From JAAFHB01 sp963677935 (lineage in GTDB: Bacteria > Bacteroidota > Bacteroidia > Bacteroidales > Prolixibacteraceae), in NCBI GenBank assembly GCA_963677935.2, contig CAXXEH010000003.1:2728001-2792000 (forward strand): 64,000 nt of DNA, in the 5' to 3' direction. Shown piece after piece: positions 44,517 to 54,029 of the stretch. Each line of letters opens with the position of its first letter. The stretch's first letter is position 1. Under the pieces are notes generated by a model. It searched no databases. It was not told where the DNA came from and saw only the letters and a list, made by a program, of their open reading frames with translations. The translations under genes were made by a program, and so were the position numbers.

Positions 44517-45980
44517 CTACAAAACTTTATATAATTTAACTGATTCAATCACCGGGCAAGAGAGTGCATTTTTAAAAGTAACACGTACCTGGCTGGCGCT
44601 GGTATCAGCGAACTTTGCCAGTTTCTTGTGCCCCACGGTACTCCCTTTAAAAACCTGCTCCCATTTTCCACCCTTTTCGATTTCAATGGTAAATGAGGTA
44701 ATGCGTTGCCCAAGTCGGATGAACTCTTTTATCTCCATACAGTTAAACGTAGCAGGAGCCTTTAGCTGAAAAGTTAGAGATGCAGTTGTGTTGTTATCAT
44801 TGACAGCCCAGTAGGAATTTTTGTCATTATCCAGAACCTTGGAGGGTGCATACTGACCCAATTTTCCGCGTGTTTCAGATGCAGTTACTTTTGCTCCCTG
44901 AAGCAGATTGATCGAAAATGAATTGGACAGATAATCCTGAAATTTATCCAGCGCCTTAACATCGTTTGGATTGATCTGTCCAGTACGGTCAGGAGGCAAA
45001 TTCAGGTTCCATCCTGCGCCATTTCCCACCGATTTAAAATAAATTTCCTTCAGGCTATTCATATCTCTCACTTTGGAATCTTCTTTGGCATGATAAAACC
45101 ACCCCGGACGAATAGAAACATCCACCTCTGCGGGGATCCATGCTTCGCCATTTATGGTTCCTGTCGGAGCTACTTCTTCCTTGAAAAAACCAATAGCAGG
45201 TTTTTCACCATTACGGCCTATCGCGGTATATGGCGCCCAACAGGAATCATTTACGAATCCACTTTCGTTGCCACACCATCTGATATCGGGGCCGATATCA
45301 CTAAAAATGCAAGCATTGGGTTGTAACTCCCGAATAATCTTCCATGTGTTTGGCCAATCGTAATAGGTAACCCGGTTAACTTCGCGTTTCTCGTTAGCAC
45401 CGCCATAATAACCGTCGCCACCATTTGCACCGTCAAGCCAAACTTCACAGATCTCACCGTAGTTGGTGAGTAATTCGCGGAGTTGATTCCGGTAATAGGT
45501 GATGTATTCAGGTTTCCCATACAATGCACTGTTTCTGTCCCAAGGGGAAAGATAGACGCCGAACTTTATTCCATGTCTTTTGCATGCTTCAGAAATTTCT
45601 TTTACCACATCGCCTTTGCCGTTTTTCCAGGTACTGTTTTTCACGGAGTGCTCAGTAAATTTTGAAGGCCATAAGCAGAAACCATCATGGTGTTTACAAG
45701 TCAGAATAGCGCCTCTAAAACCATGTTTAGCGATAGTAGAGGCGATCTGGTCTGCATCGAAATTGGTCGGATTGAAAAGGCTCTCCTTTTCACCACCAAG
45801 ACCCCATTCGAGGTCTGAAAAAGTGTTCACAGTAAAATGGAGGAAGCAATACCGTTCCGTTTCATGCCATTTTAACTGGCGCTCAGTTGGCACCACTCCA
45901 TAAGGTTTTGGCGGCAGACTGTTTTGGGCTACCAACCCTAACCCACAAATAATCAAGACGAAAGAAAGAATACTTTTCAT
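44517..45980 (-). CDS. GH29 alpha-L-fucosidase with discoidin domain (copy 2)
   Basis: The product is a GH29 enzyme (487 residues from ATG 45980). That start gives a proper signal peptide (MKSILSFVLIICGLGLVAQ); an in-frame ATG at 46049 would add 23 residues. The barrel has YCFLHFTVNTFSDLEWG, ILTCKHHDGFCLWPSKFT and ICEVWLDGANGGDGYYGG with the nucleophile Asp (Asp206 in the longer numbering). The insertion DGYYGGANEKREVN after the nucleophile is absent in copy 1. A discoidin module (NDKNSYWAVNDNNTTASLTF, then QRITSFTIEIEKGGKWEQVF) ends the protein. Unlike copy 1 it has no lipobox. It follows the GH32-like gene and precedes GH127. Two diverged GH29 copies suggest two fucose linkages in the target. 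Confidence 0.92.
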   Translation of the reverse strand: MKSILSFVLIICGLGLVAQNSLPPKPYGVVPTERQLKWHETERYCFLHFTVNTFSDLEWGLGGEKESLFNPTNFDADQIASTIAKHGFRGAILTCKHHDGFCLWPSKFTEHSVKNSTWKNGKGDVVKEISEACKRHGIKFGVYLSPWDRNSALYGKPEYITYYRNQLRELLTNYGEICEVWLDGANGGDGYYGGANEKREVNRVTYYDWPNTWKIIRELQPNACIFSDIGPDIRWCGNESGFVNDSCWAPYTAIGRNGEKPAIGFFKEEVAPTGTINGEAWIPAEVDVSIRPGWFYHAKEDSKVRDMNSLKEIYFKSVGNGAGWNLNLPPDRTGQINPNDVKALDKFQDYLSNSFSINLLQGAKVTASETRGKLGQYAPSKVLDNDKNSYWAVNDNNTTASLTFQLKAPATFNCMEIKEFIRLGQRITSFTIEIEKGGKWEQVFKGSTVGHKKLAKFADTSASQVRVTFKNALSCPVIESVKLYKVL

Positions 45981-46050
45981 GATTAAAAATTGAATTAATA
46001 AATAATTGATTTTTGTTGAACTTATAAAATTAAGATTTTCGACATTCACT

Positions 46051-47586
46051 TTACCACTGCATGGCCGGAAATAATTTCCAGGCTTTTACTACCTCCACCC
46101 TGATTGGGGCATCTTCTGTAAAAACCTGAACATTGACGGCATTCTTTAATGTTGGATAGACTACCTGTGTAATACATTGACGACCGTTGGCAAAAACTTC
46201 GAGCATCGATTTGTCAAGGAATATTCGTAAATTGACTTTTTCTCCAGGCTTCAATACAAACGGGGCTTTCTGAATTTCAACGACGGGGTTTTTTGCGTCT
46301 TTAGGAAATCCAAAAAACATGGCAAATTCCAAATAATCTGGTTTATTCAGGCTGGATTTACGCATATCGACTTGCAACTCATTTTTATCCCTGTCAATAA
46401 TAATTGGCGTTTGTTCGCGCCCATCTTTTGAACAGAAGACTTTTACCCCAAACTGTTTTGCTTTCCCGGGATCGATCACCATTTCCATCTCAAGAACATT
46501 TCCATCAATATTCTGTAATGCAACCGATTGACCCGGAGCAACAGTGAAAGGTTTTTCCTGTCTGGCATTATACCGAAGTGTCTTTATTTCTTTAGGAGGT
46601 TCAATATTCAACGAAAGTTTATCCTTGGAAAGTGTTAATAATCTGGGCATTGACATTGTTCCGCTTGATGATCCCGATTTTCGGTCGAGCACCCATGCCC
46701 ACAGAATACGCCTTCCCTGATCATCAACCAGGGTTTCGGGAGCGAAAAAGGTTCCTCCCGGCCAGTTCATCCGATGATGCGACTCCGGATTAAACTGTTT
46801 ACCATCCCAGGTGCCAATATAATACCTTGCGCCGCGACAATGACTAATGCAAAGGAGTACCCATTTGTCATCCATTTTGAAAAAATCGGCACACGAAACA
46901 TCCTCAAATTCATCAACACCTGGCATGTCGTGGGTCATAAAATCCCCCACTTTGGTCATGGGTTTGTCGTACGAATCTCCCCGGTAAAGAGCCGGAGGAT
47001 TGGGGTGTTTTCCCCCTGGTGTACCTCCCGAAATCTGGTAATAGGTGTTTCCTTCCACCCACATATGCGGGTCCCATCCGGGATTTACAATTGGATTCGA
47101 TTTTGATTTCACCCATTCATTCAAATCTTTGTCGCTACTATATGCGACACAATTTCCTCCCGCCTGATAGCCATGATAAGCGATAACTACCTTCCCGTCA
47201 TTGGCCAGAAAGGCATTCCCGCTAAAGATTCCTTTCTCAGGGTCGCCAGGCAGCGCTTGCAATGGATTGGAGGACCAACGCCAGTGGAATAAATCTATGC
47301 TTGTAAGATGTTGCCACAGATGCGTATCGCCTTCGGTTTGAAAGATATGCCACAGGTGATATACTCCATCCTTATATATTGCACCATTAGGGTCAAAAGG
47401 CATTGCATTTCCTTCGGCGACTGTCAAGTGCCAGCATGGTCGGAACGGATCGTTTAATTCGATCGTTCGTATTTTTCTTGCACTTACAATATCCTGATGA
47501 TTAATCTTTAAATCCAATGGTTGATTTTGAGCGCCAGCAATAAAGAACAAGCAAATACCTAATCCAAAAAACAGGAAACGTTTCAT
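46051..47586 (-). CDS. GH32-like beta-fructosidase superfamily enzyme
   Basis: The protein (511 residues from ATG 47586) has a signal peptide (about 1-19) and a five-bladed propeller. MPFDPNGAIYKDGVYHLWHI (about 62-81) corresponds to the NDPNG nucleophile segment of GH32. GWDPHMWVEGNTYYQ stands where GH32 has the RDP motif, and FEDVSCADFFKMDDKWVLL (about 228) where it has ECPD. The C-terminal beta-sandwich ends with FLDKSMLEVFANGRQCIT, a GH32 hallmark. Fructan hydrolysis is the default for the family, but the altered RDP and ECPD motifs and the fucose/galactose context suggest a different substrate. The frame would extend to TTG at 47607. The stop codon is 70 bp ahead of the preferred GH29 start. 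Confidence 0.75.
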   Translation of the reverse strand: MKRFLFFGLGICLFFIAGAQNQPLDLKINHQDIVSARKIRTIELNDPFRPCWHLTVAEGNAMPFDPNGAIYKDGVYHLWHIFQTEGDTHLWQHLTSIDLFHWRWSSNPLQALPGDPEKGIFSGNAFLANDGKVVIAYHGYQAGGNCVAYSSDKDLNEWVKSKSNPIVNPGWDPHMWVEGNTYYQISGGTPGGKHPNPPALYRGDSYDKPMTKVGDFMTHDMPGVDEFEDVSCADFFKMDDKWVLLCISHCRGARYYIGTWDGKQFNPESHHRMNWPGGTFFAPETLVDDQGRRILWAWVLDRKSGSSSGTMSMPRLLTLSKDKLSLNIEPPKEIKTLRYNARQEKPFTVAPGQSVALQNIDGNVLEMEMVIDPGKAKQFGVKVFCSKDGREQTPIIIDRDKNELQVDMRKSSLNKPDYLEFAMFFGFPKDAKNPVVEIQKAPFVLKPGEKVNLRIFLDKSMLEVFANGRQCITQVVYPTLKNAVNVQVFTEDAPIRVEVVKAWKLFPAMQW

Positions 47587-47657
47587 ATTTATATATTTTA
47601 ATTTCAACTCAGTTCTTAACAGTATATCCTCTTAAAAACCGTCTATTCTGTATTTGG

Positions 47658-48782
47658 TCATTGAATAGGACGGCTTGTCAGTAAAGCAATACAGCGCCCC
47701 TTGACTCCAACAGCGCAGTAGTAAAGATAGAACGTATCATTAGATCGATTATAGACCAATGAAATCTTATGGGCATGTTGCTCATCCAGTGCCTGGGGAT
47801 GTCCCCCCGCCTTATAAAGCGGTTCCGGATGGGAAATCCAATGCTTTAAATCCCGCGAAAAAGCCACCATAATATTAGCTTCACCTTTACCAACACCAAA
47901 ATAGAACATAACCCAATGATCGCCATCCCGAAAAACCTTCGCATCGGAACAAAATTTATCATCATAACCTCCCGTCCGAACCCGGACCACAGGGTTGTCT
48001 TTGTACCGTTCCCAGTTCAGAAGATCTGTGGAAGTTGCCATACCAATTTGCTCAACCCACTCGGGCATGCGCTTCGCATTGTAAAAGTTATAAAACTGTC
48101 CCTTGTGTTCCAGAAGCCATGGCTGGTAGATGCAGTCTTTCTCCCAATCACCCACATCCGATTCATGAACCGACAAGATATATTTCTCCTTGGCCCGGCG
48201 CCATATTAAACCATCTTCGCTAAGTGCGACCCCCTCATATCCAGGGTCTATTTCGTAACCACCCTGTTTGGCATAGCTTCCATAGAGTGTCCAGAACATC
48301 CCATTGCGCTTCTTTAGAAGTCGCGGAGCCCTGAGATTGTAAGACTTATAAAGATAGGCCCCAACTGCACAGCCGCCAAAATCGAAATCTCCCTCCCTTC
48401 CAAATCCCATCGCGAGGCGCGGATTGGTCCAACTCAAAAGATTGGCGCTCTCAACAACGAAACTGTTGTAGCCTTGACCGTTGAATCCAATAAAGCTCAT
48501 GAACCATTTACCCGGTTGGCCAGGGATTTGATATACTGTCGGATTATCGAAGCTGTGAAACTTCTCATGATTTGGGATTTTAAAGTCTGAAGGAATAATT
48601 GGATCGGAATAGTAATGCCATCCCCTAAAGGGTGCCGACCAGATATCCAACATAGCCCTATCGATCTCCCATTTGTTGTCAGAAACTATGCATGGTTTCA
48701 CACTAACAGGTACAGATATTTGTGCATGGATAGGTAATAAACACGATAATAAGCTGACAATTAATCCACTTGCCCTTTTCAT
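47658..48782 (-). CDS. Five-bladed beta-propeller glycosidase (GH43/GH117-like)
   Basis: The 374-residue exported protein has a signal peptide (about 1-20) and consists almost wholly of a beta-propeller. Blade segments are FDNPTVYQIPGQPGKWFMSF, LRAPRLLKKRNGMFWTLYGS, DCIYQPWLLEHKGQFYNFYN and CSDAKVFRDGDHWVMFYFG. Acidic residues at the starts of these strands (SFDNP, DWEKDC, DDKFCSDAK) could form the active site, as in clan GH-F and related families. The family cannot be settled between GH43, GH117 and unclassified relatives. The gene lies 3 bp after GH3 and 72 bp before GH32-like, and it may cleave an arabinose, galactose or anhydro-sugar unit. Confidence 0.7.
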   Translation of the reverse strand: MKRASGLIVSLLSCLLPIHAQISVPVSVKPCIVSDNKWEIDRAMLDIWSAPFRGWHYYSDPIIPSDFKIPNHEKFHSFDNPTVYQIPGQPGKWFMSFIGFNGQGYNSFVVESANLLSWTNPRLAMGFGREGDFDFGGCAVGAYLYKSYNLRAPRLLKKRNGMFWTLYGSYAKQGGYEIDPGYEGVALSEDGLIWRRAKEKYILSVHESDVGDWEKDCIYQPWLLEHKGQFYNFYNAKRMPEWVEQIGMATSTDLLNWERYKDNPVVRVRTGGYDDKFCSDAKVFRDGDHWVMFYFGVGKGEANIMVAFSRDLKHWISHPEPLYKAGGHPQALDEQHAHKISLVYNRSNDTFYLYYCAVGVKGRCIALLTSRPIQ

Positions 48783-48785
48783 TGG

Positions 48786-51395
48786 CTATTTTACGCTTAG
48801 TTCTGTTTTGAGCCTGATATCCTCGCTTGATGCTCCTATCTGGATCTCGTAGGTCCCTGCATCAACAACAAACTTATTTCTGCCTTCGTCAAAATACCTG
48901 AGATCTTCCGATTTCAGAGGGATCTGAACCATCTTTGATTCCCCTTTTTTCAGGGTTACCCTTTTAAATCCCCGAAGCGCCCTGATCGGTTGTCCCTGTT
49001 TCAAAGCGTTATTTTTGATATATAATTGGACAACCTCGTCACCATCATATTTCCCGGTGTTTTTCACATTTACAGAAACAGTTAAAGAACCGGAATTAGT
49101 GATTAAAGGCTTGCTGAGTTTCAGTCCGGAATATTCGAAACTTGAATAACTCAATCCAAAACCAAATGGATACAACGGAGTTTTTGTGGAATACATGTAG
49201 GTGCGTCCTTTCATAATTTCATAATCATCAAACGGCAAAAGGTCGTCGGTAGATTTATAATAAGTTATTGGCAGACGACCGGCAGGATTATAATTACCAA
49301 ATAAAACATCGGTTATGGCATTTCCACCCTGTTCACCGGCATACCAGGCATTCAGTACAGCAGGAATATTGTCGTTTATCCAGGTTACTGCCATCGGGCT
49401 ACCCGATTCAAGTACCACGATGGTATTGGGATTTGCTTTAACCAGCATCCTGATCATCTCATCCTGACTCTTCGGGAGATTTAAATCCTTCTTATCCTGA
49501 CCCTCATTTTCGATCGAAGTATTTAAACCCAAAACGGCAATCACGTAATCAGACTTGGCAGCAATCTCCTTTTCTTCCTTGTAAAAATCTTCCAGTTTGG
49601 TTCCCGGGATCTTCCATCTTAGCTGGGCAATGGCTTCCCCGGTATTGTCGTAATATTCAAGTTTGAATTTGTAGGCTCTTCCGCCTGTAAGATCAATATT
49701 GACGGTGTCCCTCGTATTGTATCTGACGACCCATTTATCAATCAATAGTTTGTCATCCAAATACAGACGGACTCCATCATCCGAATTTACGGCCAGCGTA
49801 TATTTTCCTGTGATTTTCGGGGTGAGAATTCCGGTCCATCGCATCGATTTTTCACCAAATGGGGTAAGCGGATCGGGCGCCTGCTGTTTCGGGTTGAAGT
49901 TGACATATTCATCAATTCGCGTTTTTGGGGTCCCCTTCAAATCCTTATTACTGAAATATTCCGCAAACAATCCTTTTGCACTGCTGTTTTCAGGATGAAA
50001 ATACTCTTTGGAGATCAGCGGAAGCTCAATGTCATTTTTGTCGTCCCATGGCACGTAGTTGATCTGTATCTTATCTCCAAGTTTACTTTTTAATGCCTGG
50101 AGAACGCTCACCGGTTCGTTGGCAGAGAGATCAGCGCTATATCCGCCAAATACACAGTTGGCCGCATTTGGTCCAAACAGCGCTACCGATTTTACTTTTG
50201 ACAGGTCAAGGGGAAGAAGGTTATTCTTATTTTTCAATAGCACAATTGACTGTCTGGCAGCTTCACGTGCGAGTTCCTGGTGTTTTTTACATCCCACAAC
50301 AGACGGAGGAATACTGTTATAGGGATTCGTAGAGAGGTCGCGGTCGAAAACACCCATTTTAAAGCGAGCACGAAGTACACGATAGGCTGCAGTATCAATT
50401 TGGGATTGCTTAATTAACCCTTTATCGAAACCCGGCTTCAGCGAATTTTTATACACAAAGCAGTCAGGACCGCAAAAACCTGAACATTCAAGATCCAATC
50501 CGGCATTCATACAGGCAATGGCTGATTCATCAAATGATTTCAGAAATTTATGGTCGGTAACCAGGAACCCCGGGGCGCCACAATCTGAAACAACAAAGCC
50601 ATTAAAACCCCATTCATTGCGCAGGATATCGGTCAATAACTTTTTACTTGCTGTGCAGGGAATCCCGTTTATGGCATTATAAGCGCTCATAATTGACTGG
50701 GCCTTACCCTCTTTCACCGCATATTCAAATGGGACCAAATAGTATTCGCGCAAGGATTTCTCTGAGAATTTTGCATTACACTCAAAGCGGTTATGCTCCT
50801 CATTATTTGCAGTATAATGCTTTGGAGTAGCCACAACTTTCAGATATTTGGGGTCATTCCCCTGCAGACCTTTAACAAAAGAAACAGCTAACCGGGCTGA
50901 AAGGAAAGGGTCTTCGCCATAGGTTTCCTGGGTTCTTCCCCAGCGCGGATCGCGTGCCAGGTTGATATCGGGCGACCAGAAAACCAGTAAGTCGCTGTAA
51001 TGCTCTTTTTGCAGTTTACCCTGCTTCAGTTCATTCCACCTTCCGCGCGCCTCATCCGAAATAGCAGTTGTTATCTTGTACATTAAATCGGTATTCCATG
51101 TGGCAGCCAATCCAATTGCCTGCGGAAAAACTGTAAATTTTCCAGGACGAACCACCCCGTGAAGCGATTCATTTCCCATAAAATATTTCGGCACACCCAG
51201 TCGCGGAATACCGGGTGAGGTTTCGTAAAGCAATGTGATTTTCTCATCAACAGTGAGCCGGGATAACAAGTCCCTGATCCGTGCATCCCTGGGTAATTGC
51301 TGATTCCAGAAGGGTTCGCTATAAGTTTGGGCAAATAGGCCGATACTTGTCAACATCAGCAAAAGTGAAAATGTCATTTTACTTACAGAATTCAT
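48786..51395 (-). CDS. GH3 beta-glycosidase with inserted PA14 domain
   Basis: This 869-residue exported enzyme has a signal peptide (about 1-22), the GH3 TIM barrel with GEDPFLSARLAVSFVKGLQG and GFNGFVVSDCGAPG (nucleophile Asp271), and the second GH3 domain. A PA14 module (about 470-600, GLFAEYFSNKDLKG to AIAQLRWKIPGTK) is inserted in that second domain, as in other PA14-bearing GH3 enzymes. IENEGQDKKDLNLP (about 630) carries the acid/base Glu, and a C-terminal FnIII-like domain (about 755-865) follows. The family covers beta-glucosidases and beta-xylosidases/arabinosidases; PA14 usually shapes specificity for short or branched oligosaccharides. Gaps to its neighbours are 46 and 3 bp. Confidence 0.94.
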   Translation of the reverse strand: MNSVSKMTFSLLLMLTSIGLFAQTYSEPFWNQQLPRDARIRDLLSRLTVDEKITLLYETSPGIPRLGVPKYFMGNESLHGVVRPGKFTVFPQAIGLAATWNTDLMYKITTAISDEARGRWNELKQGKLQKEHYSDLLVFWSPDINLARDPRWGRTQETYGEDPFLSARLAVSFVKGLQGNDPKYLKVVATPKHYTANNEEHNRFECNAKFSEKSLREYYLVPFEYAVKEGKAQSIMSAYNAINGIPCTASKKLLTDILRNEWGFNGFVVSDCGAPGFLVTDHKFLKSFDESAIACMNAGLDLECSGFCGPDCFVYKNSLKPGFDKGLIKQSQIDTAAYRVLRARFKMGVFDRDLSTNPYNSIPPSVVGCKKHQELAREAARQSIVLLKNKNNLLPLDLSKVKSVALFGPNAANCVFGGYSADLSANEPVSVLQALKSKLGDKIQINYVPWDDKNDIELPLISKEYFHPENSSAKGLFAEYFSNKDLKGTPKTRIDEYVNFNPKQQAPDPLTPFGEKSMRWTGILTPKITGKYTLAVNSDDGVRLYLDDKLLIDKWVVRYNTRDTVNIDLTGGRAYKFKLEYYDNTGEAIAQLRWKIPGTKLEDFYKEEKEIAAKSDYVIAVLGLNTSIENEGQDKKDLNLPKSQDEMIRMLVKANPNTIVVLESGSPMAVTWINDNIPAVLNAWYAGEQGGNAITDVLFGNYNPAGRLPITYYKSTDDLLPFDDYEIMKGRTYMYSTKTPLYPFGFGLSYSSFEYSGLKLSKPLITNSGSLTVSVNVKNTGKYDGDEVVQLYIKNNALKQGQPIRALRGFKRVTLKKGESKMVQIPLKSEDLRYFDEGRNKFVVDAGTYEIQIGASSEDIRLKTELSVK

Positions 51396-51441
51396 AATTT
51401 TTTATTTGAATAGTTATATGTTCCGGATAATATTTAAAGAT

Positions 51442-53967
51442 TTAATATTTGGGATGTTCATTCCTTGCCAATTTTTTAAACGCGCTTCCTTTTCTGACGA
51501 TTGTATATTGCCCGTTTGTTAGTGTTTGAAATGAGATTATATCTCCACCAGGTGATTTTATCTTTTTACTATTTTCATAAATATCAATTTCTGAACCGTT
51601 CCATGGATTGCGAATTAAACACTTCTTTCCTGCCTGCGACTTTATTTTAACAAATTCAATTTCTCCATTTCGGTATGAGGAAGAGACAAGAAAGTTGCCC
51701 CGACATAACAATTGAAACTGCCCATCCCATTCTTCAGGCCAGGCTGGAAAAACCCGGATAATAGCATCTTCCCCCGGAGTTGGAGGTATGCTTTGGCAAA
51801 GAGCGTTCTGCAAGGCTTCGGATGACCTGCCCAAACGTTCAGCAGTGGTTGCCTGGGAACCTTCCATTTCATCCATTCTGTTTTCGAGCACCTTCTCGTT
51901 AAGAGCCTTCATCTGATTGGGAATGAGACATCTCGTCGCATCCTTTCGTCCTAACAAAGCGCCAACCGCCGGCAACATGGTCAAGGTTCCTGCAGGCGTC
52001 AAATTGGTAATTCCTTCAGGGAAAAACGCATCATAAGTATTATTGGCAACTTTCATCAACTCTTTGTCTTTCGACTCCAGCGTACAAAGGTCGAAACACC
52101 AAACCGGCATCGTATTCAGGTCAGGCAAATCAGATGCATTACCATTCCTGACAGGTAGAAGGGATTTTACGAAAGTTACAGGCTTTCCAATTAACTTTGG
52201 AAATTCACTGCTCAAAGGCAAAGGAGCAAGGTTTTGCAACAGTTCTTTCCATAAGGGCCGCAAATCTGCATCCAGATTAAGAACTTCGGAGGCCTTTATA
52301 ACCACAGGCAAAATTCCCTTCATTGCCGAAATTTCTTCAACGGTATTATGTCCGTTCCACACCGGTTCATTATCGTTCACATGATAAATATGATATTTCC
52401 CATCTGAAGCTTTCTTCAAATTCGGAAAACTTCTGTAAAACTCTGCAATACCTTTAACCATAGGGTATGCAAATTTTGCCAGCCATTCTTTGTCCTGAGT
52501 GTATTCATAATTCAGCCAATACTGATATGCGATTTTTGCTCCGCGTGAGAAGATGTGAGTTACATAACCAAAAGGAGCATAACCAGTCACTGAATTCCAT
52601 CGGCTTAGATGATGATTCTTATTGGCGGCATAATTTTTAAATGCGTTGGATCTCTGTTCCCAGGGTTTGTTTAAAAGGAATAAATCACTCATTTCCGCAG
52701 CAATTGAATCCGGCAAAATAGTGGGGCCGTCAAATCCGACCGTCTCCGGAATGTAAATTCCCCGGCTACCCCACTGCTGTTGGGCAGCTGTAGCGCACTT
52801 TTCATACATGCGGGTATATGTTTTAAACATTGGATTGAGCAGCTCAATTTTATTTGCGGCAAGTAATGCATTGTACAGGCAACTTTGATTGGCGCCCCAA
52901 TATGGAGAGCCCCAGCTACGTGAATCGCCATCGGTTGTCCAAAGCATTCCGTTAAATTTGACCATATAGTCTCCACGTGAGGCCGAAGCCATCAGATACA
53001 GGTAGTAAGCATAGTTTTTGCTTACATAGTCAGCTTCTCCATCCTTACTGTGCAATTGAATATAGGATTGCTCCCAGAATGAATGCCACCACTCTTTATT
53101 TGATGCGAGCATATTTTCATATCCTTTAGATGTTGCCGCATCAAGTTGATTAATAGCTTTTGCTACTACATCAACGTTGCGATCGAAGGTAGCTGCACTT
53201 GAAATCAAAATTGTATAATCCCGTTTCCCAATTATGGTAGAAAGCTTTATTTCTGTATCCTTAGCTATCCATGCTCTGGTTTTATTATCAGGAATGGCAA
53301 TTGCAACAACAGATTTACAGAAGAATTTATCCTCGGAAAACTCCTGAATAAGTACAATTTTATCGCCAATAACCTCTAATTTGGATATTGAAGCATGCTT
53401 TCCCTGAATTGTTACCGGACGTCTTAAAGTTCGGAGAGTAACCAATGCCGGAGTTTGATAATCCTTGGAATCAATAATCTTAATGGCCATTACATCTTCC
53501 TCGTTCCAAACAAAAGCAGTGGTCTTTATTCCTTTTCCTGAGGTTTCTATTGTACCATTATAACACGATAAATGTTGATTAAAAGTATTATCAGTAAAAA
53601 CCGCTTCATTACTTTGAAAATCAATATCTGCGAATCCTGCGCCGCCACAATAATTGGTTGAATTATCATTAAAAGTATTTGAATTGGAATCAATGTTAAA
53701 AATATCAACACGATTTAACTGAAGACTTAGTACCTGCGGACTTGTCCAAATCAGACTTCCCATCCGGCCGTTCCCGATAGGTTGACCAGCCTGACTAAGC
53801 TTTACCGGTTTACTGTAGATTAAGTCAGCTTTCGAAATTAATGATTGATAATCAATTGCAGGTATTATAACAGTTTCTTTCGAATGCTTGTACCTCTGTG
53901 CAACTGCATCAATACCTGTTGACAGGAAAATGAGAATAAATACACAATTTAAAAAGTAATTTTTCAA
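51442..53967 (-). CDS. GH95-like exported enzyme (DUF5703-type), TTG start
   Basis: The 841-residue product shows a Sec signal (residues 1-24), an N-terminal beta-sandwich with AGQPIGNGRMGSLIWTSPQV, and an (alpha/alpha)6 barrel. The opening is that of DUF5703/GH95-type proteins, but the GH95 ADxHTNINLQ and DGNFGG segments are replaced here by TTDGDSRSWGSPYWGANQ and EDAIIRVFPAWP-containing regions, so this is a distant relative. Translation seems to start at TTG (53965-53967): it gives an intact signal peptide, no ATG exists nearby, and an in-frame stop lies 12 bases upstream. It follows the GH127 gene by 62 bp and precedes GH3 by 46 bp. Alpha-fucose or alpha-galactose cleavage is possible but unproven. 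Confidence 0.72.
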   Translation of the reverse strand: MKNYFLNCVFILIFLSTGIDAVAQRYKHSKETVIIPAIDYQSLISKADLIYSKPVKLSQAGQPIGNGRMGSLIWTSPQVLSLQLNRVDIFNIDSNSNTFNDNSTNYCGGAGFADIDFQSNEAVFTDNTFNQHLSCYNGTIETSGKGIKTTAFVWNEEDVMAIKIIDSKDYQTPALVTLRTLRRPVTIQGKHASISKLEVIGDKIVLIQEFSEDKFFCKSVVAIAIPDNKTRAWIAKDTEIKLSTIIGKRDYTILISSAATFDRNVDVVAKAINQLDAATSKGYENMLASNKEWWHSFWEQSYIQLHSKDGEADYVSKNYAYYLYLMASASRGDYMVKFNGMLWTTDGDSRSWGSPYWGANQSCLYNALLAANKIELLNPMFKTYTRMYEKCATAAQQQWGSRGIYIPETVGFDGPTILPDSIAAEMSDLFLLNKPWEQRSNAFKNYAANKNHHLSRWNSVTGYAPFGYVTHIFSRGAKIAYQYWLNYEYTQDKEWLAKFAYPMVKGIAEFYRSFPNLKKASDGKYHIYHVNDNEPVWNGHNTVEEISAMKGILPVVIKASEVLNLDADLRPLWKELLQNLAPLPLSSEFPKLIGKPVTFVKSLLPVRNGNASDLPDLNTMPVWCFDLCTLESKDKELMKVANNTYDAFFPEGITNLTPAGTLTMLPAVGALLGRKDATRCLIPNQMKALNEKVLENRMDEMEGSQATTAERLGRSSEALQNALCQSIPPTPGEDAIIRVFPAWPEEWDGQFQLLCRGNFLVSSSYRNGEIEFVKIKSQAGKKCLIRNPWNGSEIDIYENSKKIKSPGGDIISFQTLTNGQYTIVRKGSAFKKLARNEHPKY

Positions 53968-54029
53968 AATAATATATTAATAGTTTAGAACGATCCCTTT
54001 TATAACGCTTCTCATCCATTAATTCAACC

